From Marinobacterium lutimaris (GTDB lineage: Bacteria; Pseudomonadota; Gammaproteobacteria; Pseudomonadales; Balneatricaceae): 64,000 bases of DNA. Location of the stretch: contig NZ_FNVQ01000003.1 of NCBI RefSeq assembly GCF_900108065.1, forward strand, positions 186,001 to 250,000. Reading direction: 5' to 3'. A model generated the notes under the pieces. That model was not told where the DNA came from, did not search any database, and worked only from the letters and a program-made list of their open reading frames with translations. Positions within the stretch are counted from its first letter, which is position 1, and every line of letters begins with the position of its first letter. The position numbers and the translations under genes were made by a program. Positions 8,400 to 17,392 of the stretch are shown here, piece after piece.

Positions 8400-9058
8400 A
8401 GGTCTACATCATCGATAACTACGACTCCTTCACCTACAATCTGTACCAGTTTATCGGCGAGATCCTCTCCAGCGCCAAACTGACCGGCGAAATCGACGAC
8501 TTTGATATCGTCGTAAAGCGTAACGACCAGGTCAGCCTGGAGCAGATCAAGGCCGCGCGGCCTGACCGGCTGATCATATCGCCGGGACCGGGTTCACCCG
8601 ATGATCCCGAGTACTTCGGTGTCTGTGCCGATGTGATCCGCGAGCTGGGCCCGCAGGTTCCGCTGCTGGGTGTCTGCCTGGGAATGCAGGGCATAGTGCA
8701 TGTATTTGGTGGCAAGGTGGTAAAGGCACCGCTGCCGATGCACGGCAAGATCAGCCCGATCAGCCATAACGGCCAGGGCGTGTTTGCCAACACCCCGGAC
8801 CAACTGGAGGTCATGCGCTATCACTCGCTCATCGCGGAATCGGAATCCCTGCCGGAGTGTCTGGAAGTAACCGCCGTGGTGGGCGATCTGACGGAGCCGG
8901 AATTCTCCGATCTGGAGCGGATCCATCAAGGCGGTGCGTTCGAGATTATGGGCGTACGCCATCGCGAGCATCCGATCCAGGGGATTCAGTTCCACCCGGA
9001 ATCGTTCGCCACAGAAGGTGGAAAAGAACTGATCTCCAACTTCCTGTTCCAGCAGTAA
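8396..9058 (+). CDS. trpG: Anthranilate synthase component II (glutamine amidotransferase)
   Basis: A 220-residue class I glutamine amidotransferase. It has the DNYDSFTYNLYQ opening, the oxyanion loop SPGPGSP, nucleophile Cys94 in GVCLGMQG, and the His/Glu pair in FHPESFATEGG near residue 200. It releases ammonia for TrpE. The start overlaps the trpE stop (ATGA), so the subunits should be made in step. Such subunits often serve both anthranilate and p-aminobenzoate synthases. Confidence 0.92.
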   Translation: MKVYIIDNYDSFTYNLYQFIGEILSSAKLTGEIDDFDIVVKRNDQVSLEQIKAARPDRLIISPGPGSPDDPEYFGVCADVIRELGPQVPLLGVCLGMQGIVHVFGGKVVKAPLPMHGKISPISHNGQGVFANTPDQLEVMRYHSLIAESESLPECLEVTAVVGDLTEPEFSDLERIHQGGAFEIMGVRHREHPIQGIQFHPESFATEGGKELISNFLFQQ

Positions 9059-9100
9059 ACACAAACCCGCGACTGCTGCGCAGCCGGGTTAAAGAAGATA

Positions 9101-9134
9101 CGCCCCCCATGCCGATTCAACTCGCATGGGGGCG
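9101..9134 (+). terminator. Hairpin after trpG
   Basis: CCCCCATGC pairs with GCATGGGGG around an 11-base loop, 43 bases after the trpG stop. The 3' side lacks a long T-run, so termination efficiency is uncertain. Confidence 0.6.
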
Positions 9135-9175
9135 TTCGTAGCCGGCCTGACAACCTCATTGAGGCGTCACTGCTC

Positions 9176-9250
9176 CCCTTCCCCCGAATCCCCTTCACCC
9201 GAATCGCTTTCGCCAAAATCGTTTCGCTCAAATGGCTTCGCCTAAGCTAC
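9176..9250. repeat. Degenerate 15-bp tandem repeat at the 3' end of the diguanylate cyclase gene
   Basis: Units start at 9176, 9191, 9206, 9221 and 9236. The first two (CCCTTCCCCCGAATC, CCCTTCACCCGAATC) differ at one base and later ones decay. The last unit contains the stop codon of the minus-strand gene. Read on the minus strand, the array stays open for 24 codons beyond that stop. Confidence 0.65.
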
Positions 9251-10522
9251 CTGATTGCGTCCCGCTTTCTTCGCGCGGTACATGCCCTGATCCGCCTTGC
9301 TTACCAGCTCACGGATGGAGAGTCCGTCCTGCGGGTAACTGGCCAAGCCGGCGCTACAGGTCACACTGAGGATCTCGCCACCACTGGATACGAAAGGCCT
9401 TGCAGCCACCTCGGCAACCAGACGTGTAATCAGCGCCGTACCCTCCTCGACACTGATTCCCGGACATAGCAGCAGAAACTCCTCTCCGCCCCAGCGAAAC
9501 AGGTTATCGGTGGATCGCAGATGGCTTTTGAGCGTGCCCGCGAAATGCTGGATCGCTTTGTCACCATCCAGATGACCGTAGGTATCGTTCAGCAATTTGA
9601 ACCTGTCCAGGTCAAACATCGCTACCTGCAGCGGTTCGCCGGTCTGCTGGCTTTTCATTAAATGATGCTCGAACAGCTCATAACCCGCGCGGCGATTGCA
9701 AAGGCCTGTCAGTTCATCAACCCGAGCACGGTGCAGCAGTTCTTCAGCATGACGCTGGGATTCGGTGATATCGATGACCAGGCCGACAACCCGCATAGGC
9801 TCACCATTTTCGTCACGTTTGGCGATCAGACCGCGGTCATGTACCCAGATAAAGTTACCGTTGCGGTTACGCAGCCGGTATTTCACCTCGTATCGGGCAC
9901 TCTCGCCACTGAGGTGACTTTCCATGGCATCCATCACCCGCTTTACATCATCCGGGTGTATTGCATTGCTCCAGGTTTCGACCGTCGGGTTCTCGATCTC
10001 ATGAGGGCCATACCCCATGATCCGAAACCACTGCGGGCTCAAAAAGAGGGAGCTGTCCTCCAGATTCCAGTCCCAGAGCCCATCGCTGGATTCATTCAGG
10101 AACAGGGTACGCAGATGCTCATTTTCCAGCAGATAGTCACGGTGCCGCTCGAAACCAGACAGATCCCTGGCCACCGATACGAAAACACTCCGGCCCTCAT
10201 ACTCGATGCAATCTGTGAGGATTTCGACCGGGTAGTCGCTGCCATCCTTGCGCCGATGACGTCCCATAAAAAGAAAAGAGCCTTTGCGCTGAATCTCGGC
10301 GGAGATTTCGTTCCACTGCTCAAGGCCCAGTACATCCTTGTTCAGCGTCATCGCGCTTTCGCTGACCACTTCCTGCCTGCTCATCCCCAGAGCAGCGCAA
10401 CCAGCCGCATTGGCATCGATGATATTGGAGGTTTCGGGGTCGATCAGATAGACCGCATCGCTGATATGGCGATACATCTGATAGAAAAATTCTGACGGCA
10501 ATCCTTGCTCATTTTTGTCCAT
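9242..10522 (-). CDS. PAS-PAS-GGDEF diguanylate cyclase
   Basis: The 426-residue soluble protein has two PAS domains (about residues 12-130 and 135-262; the second ends in the PAC motif RVVGLVIDITE) and a C-terminal GGDEF domain with active-site GGEEF. An RxxD inhibitory site (RSTD) lies exactly five residues before GGEEF, so product feedback by cyclic di-GMP is expected. It makes c-di-GMP from two GTP. ATG 10522 begins MDKNEQGLPS. It lies downstream of another c-di-GMP enzyme on the same strand with a 112-bp gap. The TAG stop is followed by an in-frame acidic tail (see findings). Confidence 0.93.
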   Translation of the reverse strand: MDKNEQGLPSEFFYQMYRHISDAVYLIDPETSNIIDANAAGCAALGMSRQEVVSESAMTLNKDVLGLEQWNEISAEIQRKGSFLFMGRHRRKDGSDYPVEILTDCIEYEGRSVFVSVARDLSGFERHRDYLLENEHLRTLFLNESSDGLWDWNLEDSSLFLSPQWFRIMGYGPHEIENPTVETWSNAIHPDDVKRVMDAMESHLSGESARYEVKYRLRNRNGNFIWVHDRGLIAKRDENGEPMRVVGLVIDITESQRHAEELLHRARVDELTGLCNRRAGYELFEHHLMKSQQTGEPLQVAMFDLDRFKLLNDTYGHLDGDKAIQHFAGTLKSHLRSTDNLFRWGGEEFLLLCPGISVEEGTALITRLVAEVAARPFVSSGGEILSVTCSAGLASYPQDGLSIRELVSKADQGMYRAKKAGRNQVA

Positions 10523-10634
10523 AAACCCACACCCTTTTGATCAGGGGTAATTCAGATTAAATCCTAGCACGGCGGCCGCTCGGCCACTGCCGTATACGAC
10601 CCGTTCCATATCGCAGATCATTAAAGTCTCTAAT

Positions 10635-13202
10635 TTATGACAAAGTATTTAGCCACTGTTCCAGGTCGGCCGGCGCCATCGGACGTCCAAGCAGGTAGCC
10701 CTGGAACTGCTGACAGCCATAGCCAAGCAGAGCTTCGCGCTGCTCCGAAGTCTCCACCCCTTCTGCTATCACCGCCAAGTCCAGACTTTCCCCCAGCGCA
10801 ACGACCGTCCTGACGATCGCTGCGTCGTTGGAGTCCGTGAGCAGATCCTGCACAAACCCCTGGTCGATTTTCAGCTGGTTCAGCGGTAGACGTTTAAGAT
10901 AGGTCAGCGACGAGTAACCCGTGCCAAAGTCATCCAGCGAGAAGCGCACACCTTTTTTACACAGCTGCGCCATTTTCTCGATGGTCTGCTCCACGTTTCG
11001 GACCAGCAGGGATTCGGTCAGTTCCAGTTCCAGCAGCCGGGGATTGGCGCCGGTCTGTTCCAGCACATCGATTACTTCCGCCACAAAGCCGGTTTCATGC
11101 AGCTGATGAGCGCTGATATTCACCGATACCCGGATACCGGCGAGCTGCGTATGGCTGGACCAGTGCACCAACTGCTCACAGGCCTGCTGGAGAATCCAGC
11201 GACCAAGGGGGCGAATCAGCCCGGTGCTTTCAGCAACCGGGATAAACAGCCCCGGCGAGATCCGCTCTCCGGCGCTCGTTTCCCAACGCACCAGAGCTTC
11301 AAGACCTATCAGCCGGTGCTCTGCATCGAACTGGGGCTGATAGTGCAGTTCAAACTCGTTCTGCTCCAACCCCAACCTGATACCGGCTTCAAGCTTGGCG
11401 CGGGAGTGCAGCTCTTCCTGCATAGCCGGGTCGTAAAAGCAGGTTTTATTGCGACCATCCAGTTTGGCCTGGTACATCGCGAGCTCCGCCCACTTGATCA
11501 GGTCACCTGCCGGCTGATCGGCTCCCTGAAACAGCGTGGCGCCGATACTCGCGGTAGGCTCAAAACTATGATCGTCGTAATCGAACGGCACCTTGATCAG
11601 CTTACGCAGATCACCCGCCAGATGTTCTACCTGGGCCTCTGCAGTGCCTCTCTCCGCGTCTAGCCCCTCAACCACCAGGACAAACTCATCGCCGCCGAAG
11701 CGCGCCAGTGTGTCTTCCTCCCGCACCCTGAGCTGCATACGGTCAGATACCTGCACCAGCAGGCGATCACCCGCCTTGTGCCCGAGAATATCGTTCAGGT
11801 CACGGAAGTTATCCAGGTCGATAAACAGCACTGCGCCATGATGGTCGCCCTGCTCAGCCTTTTCCGCCGCTTCCTCCAGGCGCTCGAGCAGCAGACGCTG
11901 ATTGGGCAGGCCTGTCAGAGAGTCGTAAAACGCCAGGCGGTGAATGCGCTGCTCGCTTTTCAACTGCTCGGTAATATCGGTGGAAACCCCCACCAGACCG
12001 GTAATGGCGCCATCTTCGTCGCGCAGAGGCTGTTTCACGGTGAGGAAGGTGCGATGATCATCCGAATCCCTGCGGGTACCGACCTCCTCTTCCATGATCC
12101 GCTCACCGGTTTTGATTACCCGCTGATCCGTCTCCCGCAAGCCGATCACGGTCTCATCGCTAAACAGATCCTCATCGCGTTTACCGATAATCTCGGCTTC
12201 GGACCGGCCCAGAAATTCGATCATCCGTTGATTGACGTAGTTGTAACGAAAATCTGTGCCCTTCACGTAAATCAGGGAATCCACGTTGCTCAACAGCACG
12301 CTGAGGTAATTTTCACTCGTTTTCAGGCTGTCGGTTTTCTCCGCCACCTGGCGGCGCAGCAGGGCCACAAAGCCGATCGCCAGCAACAGCGCCCCAGCCA
12401 ACCCCGCCAATATCCATAACAGAAAGGCCGGGATTGCGGCTTTATGCTCGCCCGACCAACGGCTTAACGCCTCGTAATAAGGCGAATCAGGCTCGGCTTT
12501 CCACTCTCTGAGCCAGTGATCGATGCGTGCCCCAAGCTCCTTGCCGCTGTTCAGCGGGGCGGCATAGTAAAGATCGACCGGCTGAAACACCATCGCCGCC
12601 GGCTCAAGGCCAAACCTGGCCGCGTTGAAATCACCGAACAGCTGATTAGCCACTGCCACATCGGCGCTGCCCTCGCGTACCGCATCAAATGCGGCTTCAA
12701 GGCTGTCCACTTCGATAAAACGTGTATCGACCTCGAAGCCCGAGGTCACCTGAATGAGGTAGGCTTCCTGTACGGAGTCCACCAAAACAGCGACCCGTTG
12801 GCCTTCCAGGTCCATCGGCGAGTGCACGTCGGTGCCAGCACGGGTATAGACCTGTGACCAGGCCAGCAGGGCTGGCTCCTGATGGAAGGAGAAGAGATTA
12901 AGACGCTCGGGGGTCTTGGCGACATCGGGCAGCAGATCGATATCACCATTGCGAAGAAGCTTCAGGCAATCGTCCCAGCTACAGGGAACAGCCTCTAACT
13001 GCCAGTCCTCCTCTGCCGCGATTTCACTCAGCAAGTCGCCGAAGATGCCGCTGACAGCCCCTGACTCCATGCGGATTTTAGGGGGGTTGTCATAAACGCC
13101 CACGCGCACTACCTGCTGCGCGAACGCAGGCCAGGACGCCCCGAACAACCCGGTAAACGCCAACGCAATGGTGGTATGAGTGAGCCTTGACGTCAGGCGC
13201 AT
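10635..13202 (-). CDS. Periplasmic-sensor SBP-PAS-GGDEF-EAL protein
   Basis: The 855-residue membrane protein has, in order, a signal peptide (cleavage near PAFAQQ), a solute-binding family 3 periplasmic domain (about 30-260), a membrane helix (about 262-288), a PAS domain (about 300-415), GGDEF (GGDEF intact, with RxxD site REED five residues before it), and EAL. The EAL part keeps EALVRW, VNISAHQL, ELTESL, DDFGTGYSS, LKIDQGF and AEGVET, so it looks catalytically complete. It may sense an amino-acid-like ligand and adjust c-di-GMP. Net direction (synthesis or breakdown) cannot be told from sequence. Confidence 0.93.
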   Translation of the reverse strand: MRLTSRLTHTTIALAFTGLFGASWPAFAQQVVRVGVYDNPPKIRMESGAVSGIFGDLLSEIAAEEDWQLEAVPCSWDDCLKLLRNGDIDLLPDVAKTPERLNLFSFHQEPALLAWSQVYTRAGTDVHSPMDLEGQRVAVLVDSVQEAYLIQVTSGFEVDTRFIEVDSLEAAFDAVREGSADVAVANQLFGDFNAARFGLEPAAMVFQPVDLYYAAPLNSGKELGARIDHWLREWKAEPDSPYYEALSRWSGEHKAAIPAFLLWILAGLAGALLLAIGFVALLRRQVAEKTDSLKTSENYLSVLLSNVDSLIYVKGTDFRYNYVNQRMIEFLGRSEAEIIGKRDEDLFSDETVIGLRETDQRVIKTGERIMEEEVGTRRDSDDHRTFLTVKQPLRDEDGAITGLVGVSTDITEQLKSEQRIHRLAFYDSLTGLPNQRLLLERLEEAAEKAEQGDHHGAVLFIDLDNFRDLNDILGHKAGDRLLVQVSDRMQLRVREEDTLARFGGDEFVLVVEGLDAERGTAEAQVEHLAGDLRKLIKVPFDYDDHSFEPTASIGATLFQGADQPAGDLIKWAELAMYQAKLDGRNKTCFYDPAMQEELHSRAKLEAGIRLGLEQNEFELHYQPQFDAEHRLIGLEALVRWETSAGERISPGLFIPVAESTGLIRPLGRWILQQACEQLVHWSSHTQLAGIRVSVNISAHQLHETGFVAEVIDVLEQTGANPRLLELELTESLLVRNVEQTIEKMAQLCKKGVRFSLDDFGTGYSSLTYLKRLPLNQLKIDQGFVQDLLTDSNDAAIVRTVVALGESLDLAVIAEGVETSEQREALLGYGCQQFQGYLLGRPMAPADLEQWLNTLS

Positions 13203-13347
13203 ATTGATTCCTTAGGGCATCCGTATCCTACTGCTGAATATTAGGATAACACTTGTGTGCGCAACTGCAGACTTTGCGCCCACCAAGTTTGCCCGGCATC
13301 AACGCCGTTTTCTTCAGCTTCGCTAGACTGGACGTTTACTTGGCATC

Positions 13348-13375
13348 TACTTGAGAGCGCTTACTTAAGAGCGCC
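13348..13375. repeat. 14-bp tandem duplication upstream of the NifX-like gene
   Basis: TACTTGAGAGCGCT (13348-13361) is followed directly by TACTTAAGAGCGCC (13362-13375), 12 of 14 bases identical, just before the Shine-Dalgarno of the next gene. Confidence 0.6.
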
Positions 13376-13405
13376 CACTGGGTAGTAGCGATCAGGAGGG
13401 AACAG

Positions 13406-13810
13406 ATGGAATCGAAGCTCGTGGCTATAGCAACAGACGACAGCGGACAGGTCGCCCCTCACGCCGGCCGGGCGCTGCTCTGGCATGTCTATAAGATAAC
13501 CGAGGGCGACTCTCACCCCGAGCTGGCCTGGGAGATTCGCCTGACCGAGTCGGGCTGCCTGCATGAATGGCATGTCAGCGACAGCCCCGAGCGGCATCCT
13601 CTGCACGCGGTGGATGTGGCCATCGCTGGATCTGCGGGGGACGGCGTCATCCGCCGTCTGGCAGAGCGAGGCACCGAGCTGATTACCGCCGCGGAGATCG
13701 CGCCGCTGATGGCGCTGACCGATTATCTCGATGGCACTCTGGCGCCGGGCGTTCCCCATGAAGAACAGCACTGCCTCAATCCTCAGCAGCGCGCAGAAAG
13801 AATGGCTTAG
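13406..13810 (+). CDS. NifX/NifB-domain (dinitrogenase iron-molybdenum cofactor type) protein
   Basis: A 134-residue protein matching the small RNase-H-like fold shared by NifX, NafY and the NifB C-terminus: VAIATDDSGQVAPHAGRA at the start, a His-containing segment HPLHAVDVAIAGSAGDGVI in the middle, then TELITAAEIAPLM. Such proteins carry or shuttle Fe-Mo cofactor precursors or other metal clusters. No nitrogenase gene is present here, so its role is probably generic metal-cluster handling. A strong GGAGGG ribosome site precedes ATG 13406. Its stop overlaps the end of the convergent GntR gene by four bases. Confidence 0.8.
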   Translation: MESKLVAIATDDSGQVAPHAGRALLWHVYKITEGDSHPELAWEIRLTESGCLHEWHVSDSPERHPLHAVDVAIAGSAGDGVIRRLAERGTELITAAEIAPLMALTDYLDGTLAPGVPHEEQHCLNPQQRAERMA

Positions 13811-14490
13811 GGCTCCTCGAGAGCGGCCCGAAGGTCCACCTCACCGGGGCGCTCATCCAGCAGCAGGTAACGCTGAATCGTGGCCATATGCTCATCCATA
13901 AGATGCTGGGCCTGCTCCCTGTCGCCGGCGAGAATGGCATCGACCAACGCCTGATGCTCCTCAATGGAACACTGCACATTGGGCGTTTCCTGGTACAGCG
14001 CGATGATCAGTGAGGTGCGGGTAATCAGCCCCGCCAGCAGTTCATCCAGCACTTCATTACCAGCCACCTGCGCCAGCACCCGGTGAAAATTCCCCGACTC
14101 ACGGATCATCTCCTGGCGCTCACCGCGCCTGATGGCGCCATCCTCTTTTTCCAGCTGTTTCAGCAGACGGTTACGATTCTTCGCCGTCAGGTTCGCAATC
14201 GCGAGTTCGACGATTGAGCGCTCGATAATACCGCGGGCGGCAAACACATCCTTGGCTTCCTTGATCGTCGGCTGGGCGACGCAGGCGCCACGGTTCGGCA
14301 CGATGGTGACCACCTTGTATTCCGAGGCCAGTTTCTGCAACGCGGCGCGGACATGGTTACGGTTGGCGCCCAGCACCTCCACCAGTTTGGCTTCGGTCAG
14401 CCGCGCGCCGGGCGGTAAACGATGCTCGGATATGGCATCCGCGAGGCGCTCCACAATCCGCTTGATTTCAACCTGGGCCCGGGTCCCCAT
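13807..14490 (-). CDS. GntR/FCD family transcriptional repressor of the ABC importer
   Basis: A 227-residue regulator with an N-terminal winged helix (IKRIVERLADAISEHRLPPGARLTEAKL... pattern, residues 10-75) and a C-terminal FCD ligand-binding domain (about 85-215) with the metal-binding His pattern (FHRVLAQVAGN, EEHQALVDAI, HMATI). Start at ATG 14490 (MGTRAQVE) with an AGGAGAG ribosome site; a longer reading to 14607 lacks support. It is divergent from the ABC importer operon. The sequence ATTGTTAGCAAT in its leader recurs, inverted, at the importer start, so it probably represses both genes and is relieved by the imported compound. Confidence 0.9.
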   Translation of the reverse strand: MGTRAQVEIKRIVERLADAISEHRLPPGARLTEAKLVEVLGANRNHVRAALQKLASEYKVVTIVPNRGACVAQPTIKEAKDVFAARGIIERSIVELAIANLTAKNRNRLLKQLEKEDGAIRRGERQEMIRESGNFHRVLAQVAGNEVLDELLAGLITRTSLIIALYQETPNVQCSIEEHQALVDAILAGDREQAQHLMDEHMATIQRYLLLDERPGEVDLRAALEEP

Positions 14491-14509
14491 AATCTCTCCT
14501 GCTAAAAAC

Positions 14510-14521
14510 ATTGTTAGCAAT
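14510..14521 (-). promoter_or_regulatory. Putative GntR operator in its own leader
   Basis: ATTGTTAGCAAT lies 20 bases upstream of the regulator start codon. It is the reverse complement of ATTGCTAACAAT at 14769-14780, and the ends ATTG/CAAT form an inverted repeat, so it is a good operator candidate for autoregulation. Confidence 0.65.
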
Positions 14522-14768
14522 TCTATCGCCAATTTATCGAAACCAACAACCCGGCCCAGAAACAGCGTATTACGCAAAAATGCACCAGATCGTTGCACAA
14601 AGGCCATTTACGGTGCACGAAGGCGGTATCTAAGTGATTAATATCGCTTGAGATATTTTGACCGATCAGACAATAAACGCAGCTCTCAATATTTTTTATC
14701 GATCAAAAATAACGGCTTATCCAATAGATCTCTAATGTGGCACAGCCCTCGCAATCCAATAGGAATAA

Positions 14769-14797
14769 ATTGCTAACAATTTTGGATTGCTAACAGT
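14769..14797 (+). promoter_or_regulatory. Double GntR operator at the importer start
   Basis: ATTGCTAACAAT (14769-14780) and ATTGCTAACAGT (14786-14797) are direct repeats 17 bases apart, ending one base before ATG 14799. Binding here would block promoter clearance or translation initiation. Confidence 0.65.
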
Positions 14798-14798
14798 T

Positions 14799-15890
14799 AT
14801 GAAGAAAGGCTCTGTCGAACTGGTTGGCGTCGTAAAACGTTACGGCGAAAGCACCGCGGTAAGGAATATCGATCTTCACATTGAGGGCGGCTCCTACTGC
14901 TGTCTGCTTGGCCCGAGTGGCTGCGGGAAATCCACCACCCTGCGGATGATTGCGGGTCATGAGAGTGTCAGCGAAGGCGACATCCTCATGAACAACCGTA
15001 ACGTCACCCTGCTGCCGCCACGCAAGCGTGGCACCGCGCTGATGTTTCAGAACTACGCCCTGTTCCCGCACCTGAACAGCCTGGATAACGTGGCGTTCAG
15101 TCTGAAAATCGCCGGCGTCAGCAAACAGGAGCGCCACGCGCGGGCACTGGAGATGCTCAAGCTGGTGAACATGGAGACGTTCAGGGAAGCCTTCCCGGAA
15201 CAGCTTTCCGGCGGCCAGCAGCAGCGCGTCGCCCTGGCCCGCGCGCTGATCAACCAGCCGGAAGTGATTCTGCTGGACGAGCCGCTGTCTGCGCTCGATC
15301 CCTTCCTGCGCACCCGCATGCGGGCAGAGCTGAAGAACATTCAACAGCAGCTGGGCATCACCTTTATCCACGTCACCCACTCTCAGGAAGAGGCGTTCGC
15401 CCTGGCCGACCAGGTGGTGGTGATGAATAACGGCTATATCGAGCAGGTGGACGAGCCGATCGGCATTTTCAGCCGCCCACGCACCGGCTTTGTCGCCAGT
15501 TTTATCGGCGGCCACAACATCATCCAGGGCACCCTGACCGATTCGGGCCTCAGCGTAGGCGAACGGCGCATCATCGCGCTGGATCGCAGCCTTGAGACCG
15601 GAGCCGATAACAGCGCCAGCGTATCCCTGCGCTGTGACCGTATTCAGATCAGCCGCGAACCGTTCGATATCGCCCAGCCCGACCCGCTGCAAGTGGAGTC
15701 TGTGGAGTACCAGGGCAGTTATGTACACCTGCGAGGCCAGTTCAGCGACGGCCTCGGGCTTTCCGTATTTCAGAGCGATGCGGACTATCTCGCCTCGCCT
15801 CTGCATGCCGGCGACCGCGCCTTTGTGGGCTGGCGCCACACCGATCTTAACCCCCTGCGGCCCGGCGGCGACGCCTTTTCCGGCCTTTGA
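14799..15890 (+). CDS. Spermidine/putrescine-type ABC importer ATPase
   Basis: A 363-residue PotA-like ATPase: Walker [10 protein letters not shown] (about residue 42), Q-loop [10 protein letters not shown], signature [15 protein letters not shown], Walker [11 protein letters not shown], and H-loop [10 protein letters not shown], followed by a C-terminal TOBE-like regulatory domain. The start was set at ATG 14799 ([10 protein letters not shown]); no clear Shine-Dalgarno is present because the operator occupies that space. A TTG at 14787 is an alternative. It is the first gene of an ATPase, binding protein, two permeases and racemase operon under the divergent GntR regulator. Confidence 0.92.
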   Translation: MKKGSVELVGVVKRYGESTAVRNIDLHIEGGSYCCLLGPSGCGKSTTLRMIAGHESVSEGDILMNNRNVTLLPPRKRGTALMFQNYALFPHLNSLDNVAFSLKIAGVSKQERHARALEMLKLVNMETFREAFPEQLSGGQQQRVALARALINQPEVILLDEPLSALDPFLRTRMRAELKNIQQQLGITFIHVTHSQEEAFALADQVVVMNNGYIEQVDEPIGIFSRPRTGFVASFIGGHNIIQGTLTDSGLSVGERRIIALDRSLETGADNSASVSLRCDRIQISREPFDIAQPDPLQVESVEYQGSYVHLRGQFSDGLGLSVFQSDADYLASPLHAGDRAFVGWRHTDLNPLRPGGDAFSGL

Positions 15891-15933
15891 ATCGCAAACC
15901 TTTGCATCTGAGAAATCAAACTGGAGATCGATA

Positions 15934-17274
15934 ATGAGCTTCGATGACAAGAAAGACCTTAAGGATACTCTGAGCGCCAGTACTGAACCGAAGGAAGAGC
16001 GCAGCGGCCTGAGCCGTCGCGGATTCATCAAGGCCGCCGGCGTCGCGGGCGGCGCTGCCCTGGGCTCTGGAGCCATCACCGGCTTCCCGATGATCTGGGC
16101 GCAGAACATCAAGGACATCACCCTGCGCCAGTTCGGCACCGGCGTATCCAACCTCAACGCCATCTCGCAGAAGGCGAAAGAGGACCTGGGTATCAACCTG
16201 GAGCTGACCGCACTGGACTCAGACGCCGTGGCCCAGCGCGTGGTCACCCAGCCGCGCTCCTTCGATATCGCTGATATCGAGTACTGGATCTGCAAAAAGA
16301 CCTTCCCGGCCGGCACCATGCAGCCGATGGACACCTCGCGCCTGAAGAACTTCGACAAGATCTCCCAGCTGTTTATCACCGGCAAGCTGAACGATGATTC
16401 CGAGATCGCCCAGGGCACCGCACCGCACACCGTGGGCTTTGTTGAGGGCAAGGAGTCGGTCCAGTTCGCTTCCGAGCCGACCAACTGGATGACGCTGATT
16501 CCGACCATCTACAACGCCGACACCCTGGGCATCCGCCCGGACCTGGTGGGCCGCCCGATCACCAACTGGCGCGACATCATGGACCCGGCGTTCAAGGGCA
16601 AGACCTCGATCCTGAACATCCCCTCCATCGGCATCATGGATGCGGCGATGATCTGCGAATCCATGGGAGAAATTCAGTACGCCAACAAGGGCAACATGAC
16701 CCGCGAAGAGATCGACGCCACTATCGAGATCCTCAAGGCCGCCAAGTCCGAAGGTCAGTTCCGCGCCTTCTGGAAGAGCTTCGATGAGTCGGTGAACCTG
16801 ATGTCTTCCGGCGAGGTAGTGATCCAGTCCATGTGGTCACCGGCCGTGGCTGCCGTTCGCGCCAAGGGTATCGAGTGCAAATACCAGCCGCTGGAAGAAG
16901 GCTACCGCGCCTGGGGCGGCGGTATCGGCCTGGCCAAACACCTCTCTGGTCTGGAGTTGGATGCAGCCTATGAATATATCGACTGGTACCTGTCCGGCTG
17001 GGTTGGCGCCTACCTGAATCGCCAGGGGTACTACTCCGCCGCGCCGTCCACCTCCAAGGAGCACATGAGCGCCGACGAGTGGGGCTACTGGATCGAAGGC
17101 AAACCGGCCCAGGGCGATATCCTAAGTCCCGATGGCAAGGTGATGGAAACCGCCGGTGCCGTGCGTGATGGCGGCTCTTACTGGGATCGTATGGGCGCGG
17201 TTGCCTGCTGGAACTCCGTCATGGACGAGAACAAGTACATGGTTCGCAAGTGGAACGAGTTTATCGCGTCCTGA
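15934..17274 (+). CDS. Tat-exported ABC substrate-binding protein (polyamine type)
   Basis: The 446-residue periplasmic protein has a long N-terminus with twin-arginine motif LSRRGFIKAAG (about residues 27-37) and a hydrophobic stretch ending near the AQN cleavage region. The mature part resembles the PotD/extracellular solute-binding family 1 fold. ATG 15934 has a GGAG site 9 bases upstream; the longer open frame to 15592 overlaps the ATPase gene in another phase and is not used. It delivers ligand to the two permeases that follow. The ligand is not known; the racemase-like gene hints at an amino-acid or ureide compound. Confidence 0.9.
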   Translation: MSFDDKKDLKDTLSASTEPKEERSGLSRRGFIKAAGVAGGAALGSGAITGFPMIWAQNIKDITLRQFGTGVSNLNAISQKAKEDLGINLELTALDSDAVAQRVVTQPRSFDIADIEYWICKKTFPAGTMQPMDTSRLKNFDKISQLFITGKLNDDSEIAQGTAPHTVGFVEGKESVQFASEPTNWMTLIPTIYNADTLGIRPDLVGRPITNWRDIMDPAFKGKTSILNIPSIGIMDAAMICESMGEIQYANKGNMTREEIDATIEILKAAKSEGQFRAFWKSFDESVNLMSSGEVVIQSMWSPAVAAVRAKGIECKYQPLEEGYRAWGGGIGLAKHLSGLELDAAYEYIDWYLSGWVGAYLNRQGYYSAAPSTSKEHMSADEWGYWIEGKPAQGDILSPDGKVMETAGAVRDGGSYWDRMGAVACWNSVMDENKYMVRKWNEFIAS

Positions 17275-17290
17275 TAGCGCCATGATCAAC

Positions 17291-17310
17291 GGGGGCGAGT
17301 CATCGCCCCC
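17291..17310 (+). terminator. Intra-operon hairpin after the binding-protein gene
   Basis: GGGGGCGA pairs with TCGCCCCC around GTCA, 17 bases after the stop. Without a T-run it more likely protects the upstream mRNA and lowers permease expression than ends transcription fully. Confidence 0.6.
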
Positions 17311-17319
17311 ACTGTTCCG

Positions 17320-17383
17320 CCTCCTGTTTCAGTGAGCCTGTATTTCAGAGAGCCCGTATTTCGGAGAACCCTTTTTTCGGAGA
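17320..17383 (+). repeat. Degenerate 16-bp tandem repeat, four units
   Basis: Units at 17320, 17336, 17352 and 17368 follow GCCTGTATTTCAGAGA with drift; units 2 and 3 differ at two bases. The last unit and the next bases create the GGAGAG ribosome site of the permease at 17393. Confidence 0.7.
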
Positions 17384-17392
17384 GAAAGTTAG

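Noticed and set aside
13406-13810. Evidence for nitrogen fixation from the NifX-like gene
   Set aside because: A single NifX/NifB-domain gene is common outside diazotrophs and no nif genes accompany it.
14790-16508. 572-codon minus-strand open frame opposite the ABC importer genes
   Set aside because: It lies entirely antisense to well-supported ATPase and binding-protein genes; its length comes from GC-rich codon bias and it shows no family motif.
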